A stretch of 10,251 nucleotides of DNA from Acidobacteriota bacterium (GCA_021802085.1 JAKAAZ010000124.1:1-10251); one strand, 5' to 3'. Shown: positions 1 through 7,329, counted from the stretch's first letter. Numbers and translations are program-made. The notes: a model not told the origin generated them from the letters alone.

Positions 1-76
1 GGGGGGGCAGGTTGTCTCCGCAGTAGATGACGCGTGTATCGAGCAGGGAGGAAGGCTTGCGGGACAAGGCTGACAT
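1..76 (-). CDS. DNA methyltransferase, N-terminal fragment (runs off the left edge)
   Basis: Reading right to left, this frame gives a short N-terminus ending in LLDTRVIYCGDNLPP. That matches my memory of the opening of site-specific DNA methyltransferases of the N4-cytosine/N6-adenine class, where a D-x-R-x-I-Y-x-G-D-N-L stretch comes before the DPPFNS catalytic motif. The catalytic motif is outside the window, so activity and specificity cannot be judged. I chose the ATG at 76 because a GAGG at 91-88 lies 11 bases upstream. The in-frame ATG at 85 is only 2 bases from that GAGG, so it is less likely, and the frame is open further upstream. The last visible bases are a run of seven C on the coding strand (seven G at the window start), so the reading frame near the edge may be unreliable. 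It is downstream of the DUF507 genes on the same strand, separated by a hairpin. Confidence 0.6.
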   Translation of the reverse strand, partial: MSALSRKPSSLLDTRVIYCGDNLPP

Positions 77-126
77 GGAGCACATTGCCTCATACAGGGC
101 GTTAAACAACCGGATTACCGCATGAT

Positions 127-171
127 CTGGTGAAAATCCCAGGTCTCAAAATCGAGACCTGGGGCACCCAG
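127..171 (-). terminator. Long palindromic hairpin, probable terminator behind the DUF507 genes
   Basis: A perfect 10 bp inverted repeat, CCCAGGTCTC (138-147) and GAGACCTGGG (154-163), flanks a 6-base loop. Outside it, CTGGTG (127-132) can pair with CACCCAG (165-171) with one extra base, giving a larger imperfect stem. Read on the minus strand, the core stem is followed by ATTTTC, and it lies about 47 bases after the stop codon of the DUF507 gene ending at 211. That position and polarity fit a Rho-independent terminator, although the T tract is short. The extended symmetry would also fit a dispersed palindromic (REP/MITE-like) repeat. Confidence 0.55.
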
Positions 172-210
172 ATATCGCTCGATACATCCTTTTTAACAGG
201 GCATGGGAAA

Positions 211-486
211 TTACAGTCCGAGCTTCTTTACTTCTTCCTGATAGTACTTGCGGTAGAGAATTTCCCACTCCTGGCTGCCTTCAGGAATATTTTTCTTGTG
301 GGAGGAGACTTTGAGGCGGGCCGCCTGATCGATCTTGAGTTCGTCGGCAAACAATTTCTCCAGCATCTTGCGCGATTCCTGACGGATGGTATTGCGGTCT
401 TCGCGAAATTCACACTCGTCGGTTTCCGCCAGCGTGTCGGCGATGACATGCGCCAGTTTGTTCAATTTGTCGTGGGAGACTCTCAT
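211..486 (-). CDS. DUF507 family protein, second of a tandem pair
   Basis: This 91-residue protein starts with ATG at 486 and ends with TAA. It resembles DUF507, a small helical family of unknown function. The C-terminal stretch NIPEGSQEWEILYRKYYQEE is the recognisable family signature, and the length fits. The rest is highly charged and probably alpha-helical; no signal peptide, membrane segment or cysteine motif is seen, so a cytoplasmic location is likely. Its ATG overlaps the TGA of the upstream DUF507 gene by four bases (ATGA, 483-486), and an AAGG lies 7 bases before the start inside that gene, so the two are translationally coupled and probably made in matched amounts. The hairpin at 127-171 lies downstream. 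The molecular role is unknown. Confidence 0.85.
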   Translation of the reverse strand: MRVSHDKLNKLAHVIADTLAETDECEFREDRNTIRQESRKMLEKLFADELKIDQAARLKVSSHKKNIPEGSQEWEILYRKYYQEEVKKLGL

Positions 487-761
487 AGCACCGCCTTATA
501 TTTGCGGGCCAATTCCTGCTTTATCTTCTTGAACATTTCCTGGTAACTGGCGCCGGTCCGGAGCATTTCTTCCTGGTAGGCTTCGAGGATCAGCCGAACC
601 TCGTCATTGATGCGGTCTTCCAGCATCAACTCGTCGATGAGGGCTGCCTGTACGCGGGCGTTCAAGACCTCGACTTTGTCGGTCTGGATCATCTTGACAT
701 CGATCAAATGCTTGATCGTGCGCCGGCCTAAATATCCAACATAATCTTTTGAGAAATTCAT
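483..761 (-). CDS. DUF507 family protein, first of a tandem pair
   Basis: This 92-residue protein begins MNFSKDYVGYLGRRTIKHL and ends in a DYQEMF-like segment (SYQEMFKKIKQELARKYKAVL region). That is the form I recall for the second kind of DUF507 protein, which is paired with one carrying the EGSPEWxxLYRKYY ending. The middle is rich in acidic residues and leucine (LIDELMLEDRINDEVRLILEAYQEE) and looks helical. I chose the ATG at 761 because GAGGGG lies 5 bases upstream; the frame is open up to 812, but the extension is not DUF507-like. It follows the ferredoxin gene on the same strand by 57 bases and overlaps the next DUF507 gene by ATGA. Being adjacent and coupled suggests the two related proteins act together, possibly as a heteromer (inference). 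Function is unknown. Confidence 0.8.
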   Translation of the reverse strand: MNFSKDYVGYLGRRTIKHLIDVKMIQTDKVEVLNARVQAALIDELMLEDRINDEVRLILEAYQEEMLRTGASYQEMFKKIKQELARKYKAVL

Positions 762-818
762 TGTTCCCCTCGGAATATAGCACAGGCAAGCGGCCGCGGA
801 TTCCAGCCGCAACGATTT

Positions 819-1178
819 TCAGGTCTTTCGAGGCCGATGTTCGCAGACTTCGGTATGGATGCAGGCATCGGGCAGTACCAACCGCTCCACCGGGCGGCCC
901 GCAACCAGATGCGATGCAACGATCTCGGCCACATCCGCGGCGCAAACACCGCCATACCAGACGGCATCGGGATAGATCACAATGTTCGGCCCATGTTCGC
1001 ACTGGTCCAGGCAACCGGCCTTGTTGACGCGGACCGAGCCTTTCAAGCCGGCGGCGTCGACGGCCTGTTTGAGCAGTGAGTGCAATTGCGATTTGCCGTC
1101 GGCATTGCAACTGGGACGCGCGCTTTCTGGCTCGCGCTGGTTGATGCACACAAAGACATGCCGCTCATACTTTGCCAA
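819..1178 (-). CDS. Thioredoxin-like [2Fe-2S] ferredoxin
   Basis: A 119-residue soluble protein with four cysteines at 11, 24, 56 and 60, spaced C-x12-C-x31-C-x3-C. This is the pattern of the thioredoxin-like (Shethna-type) [2Fe-2S] ferredoxins, also found in NuoE-like domains. The segments HVFVCIN, GCLDQCEHGPNIVIYP and VWYGGV match that family, which carries electrons in the cytoplasm; the partner enzyme cannot be read from the sequence. The start is TTG at 1178, supported by AGGAG 8 bases upstream; no ATG lies between it and the first cluster cysteine. The tail after about residue 100 contains one more cysteine-bearing stretch (DACIHTEVCEHRPRKT) beyond the core fold. It is the first gene of a likely unit with the two DUF507 genes and is divergent from the acidic protein gene at 1354. 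Confidence 0.85.
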   Translation of the reverse strand: MAKYERHVFVCINQREPESARPSCNADGKSQLHSLLKQAVDAAGLKGSVRVNKAGCLDQCEHGPNIVIYPDAVWYGGVCAADVAEIVASHLVAGRPVERLVLPDACIHTEVCEHRPRKT

Positions 1179-1186
1179 GAACGCCG

Positions 1187-1191
1187 CTCCT
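1187..1191 (-). promoter_or_regulatory. Ribosome binding site that supports the TTG start of the ferredoxin gene
   Basis: AGGAG on the minus strand lies 8 bases before TTG at 1178. No in-frame ATG comes before the first iron-sulfur cysteine, so this site decides the start. Confidence 0.6.
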
Positions 1192-1353
1192 GAAGAAAGT
1201 CCTGTGGTTCTCTACCATCATAAAGGGTTGGCGGGGCGGCGACCGGCGCTTCCCGAGGTAGTGGCACTCGCGCGGTTTTTCGGCGAAGAAAAAGTTGCGT
1301 CTCGTGATTGTTCGGCGGTTACAGGCGGGCGGAACTGCTCTAGGATGGAAGGG

Positions 1354-1860
1354 ATGGATTCCAACAATCTAGCTACGCTGAAAGACGACATGATCGCCTT
1401 CATTGAAGGCCATGGCATGCGCCATTTTCCCGCTTTGATTCCGGAGGACACTCCACGGGTGTGGTGGAACGAGCCGGACACAGCCGACACCACGCCGGAG
1501 AACACGAAGGAAAGCTGGAAGGACTTTGTCGAAATGGCGAAGACGGCGGGTGCGCCGCTGGTTTGCATCGGCGAGGATTCGGTTGACCGCACGACACTCG
1601 ATCTGCTGTCGAGCGAACTGGAGGACCTGTCGGACAGCGAGACATCCTTGCTGGAGCGGGACAAACTCAACCAACTCTTTCTCGAAATCGGCAAGGTGGG
1701 GCACATCGAGCTGGCGTTTGCTCACCAGGGAATTCTGTTTGTGCATGAGACCCAGACGGAATGGTACCGAGAATATCGGGCAATGGTGAACACGGTCGAT
1801 GGGCTGCAGGAGTTCATCGAAAATGCGCTCGATGAGGACATCGACGAGGAACAAGAGTGA
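1354..1860 (+). CDS. Small acidic protein of unknown function, coupled to recJ
   Basis: A 168-residue protein beginning MDSNNLATLKDDMIAF. I do not recognise the family. It is acidic throughout and ends in a strongly acidic tail (ALDEDIDEEQE); the middle (DLLSSELEDLSDSETSLLERDKL) looks helical, and a hydrophobic strand-like stretch (HIELAFAHQGILFVH) follows. There is no signal peptide, membrane span or metal-binding cysteine set. The start is ATG at 1354, with AGGA 8 bases upstream; ATG at 1345 is possible and would add three residues. The frame is open much further left, but that stretch overlaps the divergent ferredoxin gene and has no coding character. Its TGA overlaps the GTG of the DHH exonuclease (GTGA, 1857-1860), so the two are very probably translated together, and it may be a partner or regulator of that nuclease (inference). 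Confidence 0.75.
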   Translation: MDSNNLATLKDDMIAFIEGHGMRHFPALIPEDTPRVWWNEPDTADTTPENTKESWKDFVEMAKTAGAPLVCIGEDSVDRTTLDLLSSELEDLSDSETSLLERDKLNQLFLEIGKVGHIELAFAHQGILFVHETQTEWYREYRAMVNTVDGLQEFIENALDEDIDEEQE

Positions 1861-3731
1861 GCGACGATCTTGCCGCGTTGGCAGTGGCGGCGTGCCCGCC
1901 GGAGCCTTCGCCGCCTGTCGACCTCGCTGGTGTGGAGCAAGACGGACTGCGATGGAAGCTACCGCGAAAAATTCTTGTTGAGAGACCGTGCAATGCGTCT
2001 GTTCGTGAGGCCTACCTGGCTGTCGGCGTTCCTGCCGCGATTGCAAATTTCCTGGGCCGACGTCTGGATCGGTTTCTCGGCTGGGAATCGCTGACCGCTG
2101 CAAAGCTTTCCGACATCGTCGACCCCGGTGCGATTCCTTCGATGGATCGTGCCGTGGAGCGCATCGTCCGCGCCATCCGCGAAGGCGAGCGCATTGTGCT
2201 GGCGTGCGATCACGATATGGATGGCACCGCTTCGGCGGCCGTTCTTTGGACCGCGATGGTTGACTGCTTCGGCGTTCCATCCGATCACATCCGCGTGGTT
2301 ACCAGCCATCGGCTGACGGAAGGCTATGGCATTGGCGATGGGGTGGTTGCGCGTATCGAAGCTTTCGGCGCGCGGCTGGTCATCTCCGCCGATAAAGGCA
2401 GCAGCGACGAGCCGAGGATCGCAACGCTCGCCGCAAAAGGAATCGATGTGGTGGTGACCGATCACCACGTGATCCCGCCGGAAGGGCCACCGCAGTCGGC
2501 GTATGCGGTGGTGAATCCATCGCGATTGGATGCGGAGTACGACAAGCATGTGTGCGGCGCTGGAGTCGCGTTTCTGGCGATGGCGAAGGTGCGCAGCGCG
2601 CTGCTGGAAAACGGCGCATTCGCGCAATTGCCTTCGCTGGCGAGTCTGCTGGACTTTGTTGCGGTTGCGACCATCGCGGACTGTGTGTCGTTATCGCCAG
2701 GCGCGAGCCTGATCAATCGAGCTTTTCTGCGTCGCGGGCTGGAGCTGGTTCGCTCCGGATGCCGGCCATGCTGGAAGATTTTTGCGGCGGACGTGAAGGG
2801 CGAGATCGACGCCGAGACCATTGCCTTTCGCCTAGTGCCGGCCATCGCGGCCTCTGGGCGGCTGGATTGGGCAGAGGTAGGATTTCGGTTTCTCATCGCA
2901 AAGACGGAACCGGAGGCCGCGACCTGTTGGAGTGAGCTGAGGCGTGAGAATGCCGAGCGTCAGGCCATCGAACGCAGGTTGCGCGCGCAAGCCTTTCCGC
3001 AGGCGGCAGGGGTTGCAGGACCGGCCATCGTGCTGTTCCTGGAAGACGGGCACTCCGGCGTGCATGGCATCACGGCAAGCCGAGTGGTCGAAGCCTTTGG
3101 CAAGCCCTGTGCCATCTTCGCGCCGCAAGGACAGGGGGCGCGATCCACGGCGCCAGGGCTTTCTCAGGGAGTGGGACTCGCCAGCGGATCGTTTCGGTCG
3201 GTGCCGGGCATCGATGTGCAACGGGCCTTGAAGGACGTGGCGAGCGCTCACCCAGATCTGTTGGTCGCGTACGGCGGTCACCAGGCGGCGGCGGGCGCGA
3301 CCATCCGCGTCAGCGATATGGACCGGTTTCGGCAAGCCTTCTCCTTCGCGGTCGCGGAGCAAACCGGGGGAGCGATCGCAACCGGCCCAGAACTCTGGAC
3401 CGATGGTGAACTGGATGCCAATGCGCACGATCTGAAAAGCATTCACGCGCTGGAGGCGATGGGACCGTTTGGTCGCGGGTTCGAAGCGCCGCTCTACTCG
3501 GGAACCTTTCGCGTGGCCAGGTACCGCGCGCTGACGAACGGACGGCATGGCCGGTTGCAGCTGGAACGCGGGGATCTGACTTTGGAAGCGGTATGGTTTT
3601 CGATCGACTCCGCGCTGGAACGGCCGCCCGTGGTGGGCGACACGATGCAGATCGCCTATCGATTGACGCGGCACGAATTTCGCGGCCACGTGGAAGTGCA
3701 GGCGACCATTGTCGCCGGGGCATTCCAATAA
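1857..3731 (+). CDS. recJ: RecJ-like single-stranded-DNA exonuclease (DHH/DHHA1 family), divergent
   Basis: A 624-residue protein with the RecJ layout. The DHH domain holds CDHDMDG near residues 117-123 (motif I, usually DYDVDG), ISADKGSSD near 176-184 (usually VDCG/VDNG), VVVTDHH near 198-204, NPSR near 220, CGAGVAF near 233 and VATIADCVSL near 271-280. Next come RLVPAIAASGRL, HSGVHGITASRVVE and RSVPGIDVQRAL, then the DHHA1 signature YGGHQAAAG near 473-481, and a C-terminal OB-like region opening with EAMGPFG. The metal-binding aspartates and histidines are present, so Mn/Mg-dependent 5'-3' degradation of single-stranded DNA in recombination and repair is expected from the family. Length is close to bacterial RecJ. 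The start is GTG at 1857, preceded by GAGGA at 1846-1850 inside the upstream gene and overlapping its stop. The motif I and II wording is unusual, so this may be a second RecJ-like paralogue rather than the housekeeping copy. Confidence 0.85.
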   Translation: MSDDLAALAVAACPPEPSPPVDLAGVEQDGLRWKLPRKILVERPCNASVREAYLAVGVPAAIANFLGRRLDRFLGWESLTAAKLSDIVDPGAIPSMDRAVERIVRAIREGERIVLACDHDMDGTASAAVLWTAMVDCFGVPSDHIRVVTSHRLTEGYGIGDGVVARIEAFGARLVISADKGSSDEPRIATLAAKGIDVVVTDHHVIPPEGPPQSAYAVVNPSRLDAEYDKHVCGAGVAFLAMAKVRSALLENGAFAQLPSLASLLDFVAVATIADCVSLSPGASLINRAFLRRGLELVRSGCRPCWKIFAADVKGEIDAETIAFRLVPAIAASGRLDWAEVGFRFLIAKTEPEAATCWSELRRENAERQAIERRLRAQAFPQAAGVAGPAIVLFLEDGHSGVHGITASRVVEAFGKPCAIFAPQGQGARSTAPGLSQGVGLASGSFRSVPGIDVQRALKDVASAHPDLLVAYGGHQAAAGATIRVSDMDRFRQAFSFAVAEQTGGAIATGPELWTDGELDANAHDLKSIHALEAMGPFGRGFEAPLYSGTFRVARYRALTNGRHGRLQLERGDLTLEAVWFSIDSALERPPVVGDTMQIAYRLTRHEFRGHVEVQATIVAGAFQ

Positions 3732-3807
3732 TCCTGCATGAGATTTCTGTCAGCGCTCAAACAGACCGGAGTTCGGCTCGCTTACCTGCACGCGTAGACG
3801 CGCAACT

Positions 3808-5241
3808 CTACATTGCCGTAATCTGCATGGCGACAAAGTTGTAGCTGCTGGCGTCATAGAACAAGTAGCCGTAGACCTCGACGTTCTGGCTGTTCGTAAC
3901 GGAAGTCAGTCCGTTGAGTTGCGTTTGCGCAGTCTGGTATACGGTGACGCTGCTTGTTCCCGTCAGCAGGGTAAAGGCCGAGTCCGACGCGAGGTTGAGC
4001 GTGAAGCCGCTGCCGGAGGCATTGCCGACGGTTCCGCTGAGGCCCTGCGGCTCCAGTTCGATGCCGGCCGCAGTCATACTCCCCGTGTTCATGAAGCCGC
4101 CCCCGCCCATCATGCCGCTGCCGGAGGACATGGCTCCAGAGCCCGCCGCTGCGATGTTCTGGCCCGCGGCGATGTGGGTGGCGTCGAACTGCGGCGTGAA
4201 GGGCAGCCCGGACATCGATACTCCCGCATCGTCAATGCCGTAGGTTGCGCTGCCGCTGAGGTTGACCGTCATGCCATTGGCAAGGAGCGACGCCATCATG
4301 CCGGCGCCAATGCCATTGTTGGGAAAGATCGTCATACTGGTCACAGGCGTGCCGGTGGTTGCGGTGATCATGCCGATCGGCATCACCCCGCCCGATCCCA
4401 TCATGGCCGTAACCGAGTTTGTATTCCACGTCCCACTGGGTTGCAACGTCGCCTTCACTGTCAAAATCTGGCCGCTGCTCATCATGCCCATGTTGGACAT
4501 TGTCAGCCCGTTCATCCCCTGGTACTGCGTATTGCTGCCTGCCGCAAAGGACATCGACATCCCCTGCAACGTGCCCATGGTAAAGGTGCTCCCGGACAGC
4601 CCGGTGACGTTGCCAACCACCTGCATCATTCCGCCCTGTTCCGGCGTGGCACTGGCGTTGCCAGTGGCCGTTTCAGCAGACGCGTCAAACGCCGGAGTAA
4701 AGGTGATCGCTCCGCCAGAACCGGTCCCCACGGAAGTGGCGAGATTCAAGTCCAGGTTCATCACCATCGCATTGCTGCCCACGGTGAACGGAGTGCCTAA
4801 TGGAATCTTGACCGTCATTGGCATGGAAAACACCTGCTGTGCCGGACTATGCGACGATGTCATGGAAATGACGGTCGCGGAGGACAGGGTGACAGAAATC
4901 GCATTGTATGTTCCCTGTGGGATGGACTGCATCATGAGTGGGGCCACCGTCCCCCGCAGGTGCGCCAACTCCATGGTCATTGGCGAGGCGATGGTCACTG
5001 GTACGCTGGTGCCCGATGTGTTGGTGAAGCTCATGGCGCTAATCGTGACCGCGCATTCCAGAACTGAATCGAAAGGAGTATCTCCCATATTCACCAGGAC
5101 CGCCGTCGATGCAGCCTGGGGTTGTGTCGTTGGGCTGGTGCTTGAGCTAGAACCGCTGCCGCACCCGATTGCGCCTGCGGTTGCCATTGCGAGGGTCAGC
5201 AATATACATCCGGCCCAGTTTCCTGCCATAGATCGTTTCAT
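3808..5241 (-). CDS. Methionine-rich DUF4382/DUF5666-type lipoprotein
   Basis: A 477-residue exported protein. The N-terminus (MKRSMAGNWAG, then a hydrophobic stretch) ends in a lipobox-like AIGC with the cysteine at residue 27, followed by a Gly/Ser/Thr linker, so it should be lipid-anchored. Residues of about 45-190 resemble DUF4382 (AVLVNMGDTPFDSVLECAVT, then a LRGTVAPLMMQSIPQGTYNA core). The rest looks like repeated short beta DUF5666-type modules, the last ending NVEVYGYLFYDASSYNFVAM. About 40 methionines are present, many in GMM/SGMM clusters within Gly/Ser-rich stretches. The start is ATG at 5241, preceded by GGAGAAGGGCC; a GTG at 5262 is also in frame but lies upstream of that site. 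The gene is convergent with recJ (76 bp between stops) and lies downstream of the GH2 gene on the same strand. Function is unknown; an envelope or metal-related role is only a guess from the methionines. Confidence 0.75.
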   Translation of the reverse strand: MKRSMAGNWAGCILLTLAMATAGAIGCGSGSSSSTSPTTQPQAASTAVLVNMGDTPFDSVLECAVTISAMSFTNTSGTSVPVTIASPMTMELAHLRGTVAPLMMQSIPQGTYNAISVTLSSATVISMTSSHSPAQQVFSMPMTVKIPLGTPFTVGSNAMVMNLDLNLATSVGTGSGGAITFTPAFDASAETATGNASATPEQGGMMQVVGNVTGLSGSTFTMGTLQGMSMSFAAGSNTQYQGMNGLTMSNMGMMSSGQILTVKATLQPSGTWNTNSVTAMMGSGGVMPIGMITATTGTPVTSMTIFPNNGIGAGMMASLLANGMTVNLSGSATYGIDDAGVSMSGLPFTPQFDATHIAAGQNIAAAGSGAMSSGSGMMGGGGFMNTGSMTAAGIELEPQGLSGTVGNASGSGFTLNLASDSAFTLLTGTSSVTVYQTAQTQLNGLTSVTNSQNVEVYGYLFYDASSYNFVAMQITAM

Positions 5242-5452
5242 GGCCCTTCTCCGTTTCACCACTTGCCGAATCCCGAGCCATGAAAAATCGCCGTTCGCCG
5301 GCTCTCTTCATCGCTTTCACAAGTAGTATGCCCTTCGTCACACCCTGGGTATGTGATCTCAGTCACGCGGAGCGGCATCCGGATTTCATATTCGCGCACA
5401 ACGATGCCAGCAGGATGGAGTGGGCCGCCGCGGCAAGCCGCTTGGAGATGCG

Positions 5453-7288
5453 TTACTGGGCGTGGCCGATGGTTCTGTGGGTATAGGCCTTCTGCATGAG
5501 GAAATAGGCCTGCTTTTTCTGGCCCTGGTCCGAGATAAGTCCCTTGCGGTTGAAGAAGTCCTGGATGCCGGGAAGCTCGCGCATGGGGGAATGGAAATCT
5601 ACCAGCAGCCAAGGGCAGATGCCGCGCAAGTTCTTCATGCCGCGTAGCATCGTCAATTGTTGGCGATATACATTGGCCTGAAATTCTTCGCTCCAACGGG
5701 TTTGCGCGTCGGCGTGGAAACCGGCCTTGGCGCCTGCGCCAAACTCGCTCAGCAACAGCGGCTTCTGATAGATGGAGGCGATCTTGATTTTGGCGATGTC
5801 GTCCGCCGAGCCTTGATACCATCCCGCATATTCATTGAAGCTGACAACGTCAAGGTACGCGCCAAGCGGGTCGTTCACTTGAATCTCGTTCCCATGCATG
5901 GAGGACAGCATGGCTGCCGTGACCAGACGCGTGCCGTCCTGCGCTCGCGCCGTAGAGATCAACGATTGCAGGAATGCATTCCTCGCCGGATTGACCGGCG
6001 TTTCATTGGCGACGGACCAGAAGATGACGGACGCCTTGTCGCGATCGCGCCGAATGATCTCATGCAGTTGTTGCTGGGCCTTCGCCAGCACCGCTGGATT
6101 GTCGAACTCGATGGCCCAGTAGACAGGCGCTTCTTCCCACACCAGAATTCCCATGCGGTCCGCGAGCCGCAACATGCGGGTGCTCTGCGGGTAATGGGGC
6201 AGGCGCACAAAGTTCACGCCCATTTCTTTCGCCCATCGCAACAGCGTCTCATCATCTTTTTCGCTGGGGGGACGGCCGCCACGGATGGGCGCCTCTCCAT
6301 GGATGGAAACGCCGCGCAGAAAGATCGGTGTGCCATTCAGCAGAATCTTCGTGCCATGTACCTCGATGGTGCGGAAGCCAATCTCGTCAGAGAGATGGTC
6401 GCTTCCCTGGCCGTTCCCTGCCTGAATTTCGACACGATAGAGTTTTGGGTGTTCGGGCGCCCACAGTTCCAATTTCGGCACATGCATGGAAATCTGCGCG
6501 CGCCCGGATGCGTCTGTGGTGGCTTTCTGCACAATGCCTGCCTGCGGAATGCGCACCACCACCGGCTCTTCCGCGGATGCGCCCTGCACGTGGACGTAGC
6601 CCGCAATTTCCGTCGTCGTGCCGCGCTGCAGGTGCAGGTCGTAGTCGTCAATGTATTGCTCGGGCACCTCGATCAGCGAAACGTCGCGGGTCAACCCTCC
6701 ATAGTTCCACCAATCTGTCCGCAGTGCGGGAACACCATCTCGCAGTCGCGTGCTGTCGACGGCGATCACGACAAAATTGTTGCCAGCGTGGAGCACGCCG
6801 GTAGCGTCACAATCGAAGGGAGTGAAACCTCCTTCATGCTGGCAAACCTTGGTTCCGTTGACGAAGACATAGGCGCGATAATTGGCCGCTCCAACGTGGA
6901 GAAACGCACGCGTGTGCGGTTTTGGCGTGTAGGCGAAATCTTTCTGATACCAAATCACGCCTTCGTAGAAGAACAGGTCTTTGCGTTGCGTGTTCCAATC
7001 GCCGGGAACCTGGAGCGTTGGGCTCTTCGCGAAGTTATATTCGACCAGGTCGCTTTTCGATTTCGGCTGATGGTTTTCGCCATAGCCGTGCTGCAAAACG
7101 CTGCCGTCGGAGGCATACAGTCCCTTGCCATACGGATCCACGATGACGTGCCACGCGCCATCCAGGCTGGTCGCAGCGCGGTGGTCCGCATCGACCAGCA
7201 ATTGCGTGGACTGAGCATAGAGTTCCAGGCCGGTAAGGAACATGGTTGCAAGCACTGCACTACAGTAGAGGCGTGTCAGGGGCAACAT
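5453..7288 (-). CDS. Exported glycoside hydrolase family 2, beta-glucuronidase-like
   Basis: A 611-residue protein with a signal peptide (hydrophobic residues about 8-22, likely cut near LYAQ) and the GH2 order: sugar-binding jelly roll (GDWNT, GVIWYQKDF, HEGGFTPFDCDAT), immunoglobulin-like domain from about 205, then a TIM barrel from about 310. In the barrel are NFVRLPHYPQS, the acid/base glutamate E429 in WSVANET and the nucleophile E515 in LLLSEFGAGA. Near the C-terminus N580-R581-K582 in FFNRKGL matches the N-x-K motif that contacts the glucuronate carboxylate in beta-glucuronidases, so a uronic-acid glycoside substrate is favoured over galactose. Length matches bacterial beta-glucuronidase (about 600). 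It acts in the periplasm or outside the cell. The start is ATG at 7288 with GAGGA 7 bases upstream. It follows the M61 peptidase gene by 93 bases, with a terminator hairpin between them. Confidence 0.88.
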   Translation of the reverse strand: MLPLTRLYCSAVLATMFLTGLELYAQSTQLLVDADHRAATSLDGAWHVIVDPYGKGLYASDGSVLQHGYGENHQPKSKSDLVEYNFAKSPTLQVPGDWNTQRKDLFFYEGVIWYQKDFAYTPKPHTRAFLHVGAANYRAYVFVNGTKVCQHEGGFTPFDCDATGVLHAGNNFVVIAVDSTRLRDGVPALRTDWWNYGGLTRDVSLIEVPEQYIDDYDLHLQRGTTTEIAGYVHVQGASAEEPVVVRIPQAGIVQKATTDASGRAQISMHVPKLELWAPEHPKLYRVEIQAGNGQGSDHLSDEIGFRTIEVHGTKILLNGTPIFLRGVSIHGEAPIRGGRPPSEKDDETLLRWAKEMGVNFVRLPHYPQSTRMLRLADRMGILVWEEAPVYWAIEFDNPAVLAKAQQQLHEIIRRDRDKASVIFWSVANETPVNPARNAFLQSLISTARAQDGTRLVTAAMLSSMHGNEIQVNDPLGAYLDVVSFNEYAGWYQGSADDIAKIKIASIYQKPLLLSEFGAGAKAGFHADAQTRWSEEFQANVYRQQLTMLRGMKNLRGICPWLLVDFHSPMRELPGIQDFFNRKGLISDQGQKKQAYFLMQKAYTHRTIGHAQ

Positions 7289-7329
7289 TTTCGTGTCCTC
7301 ATCAATTCCATTGCAGCATACAGGAAAAT

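Noticed and set aside
1217..1222. TATGAT on the minus strand as the -10 box of the ferredoxin promoter
   Set aside because: No acceptable -35 hexamer lies 16-18 bases upstream in the GC-rich DNA, so the match may be chance.
1369..2280. A 303-codon minus-strand open frame opposite the acidic protein and recJ
   Set aside because: The composition is arginine-rich and motif-free, and it overlaps two better-supported plus-strand genes.
3919..5326. Long plus-strand open frames, up to 354 codons
   Set aside because: They are antisense to the methionine-rich lipoprotein gene, which has a lipobox, a ribosome site and family-like repeats; the plus frames have no recognisable domain.
5425..5441. GC-rich inverted repeat after the GH2 stop as a terminator
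   Set aside because: The stem is only about 5 bp around GCGGC/GCCGC and has no T run in the minus direction.
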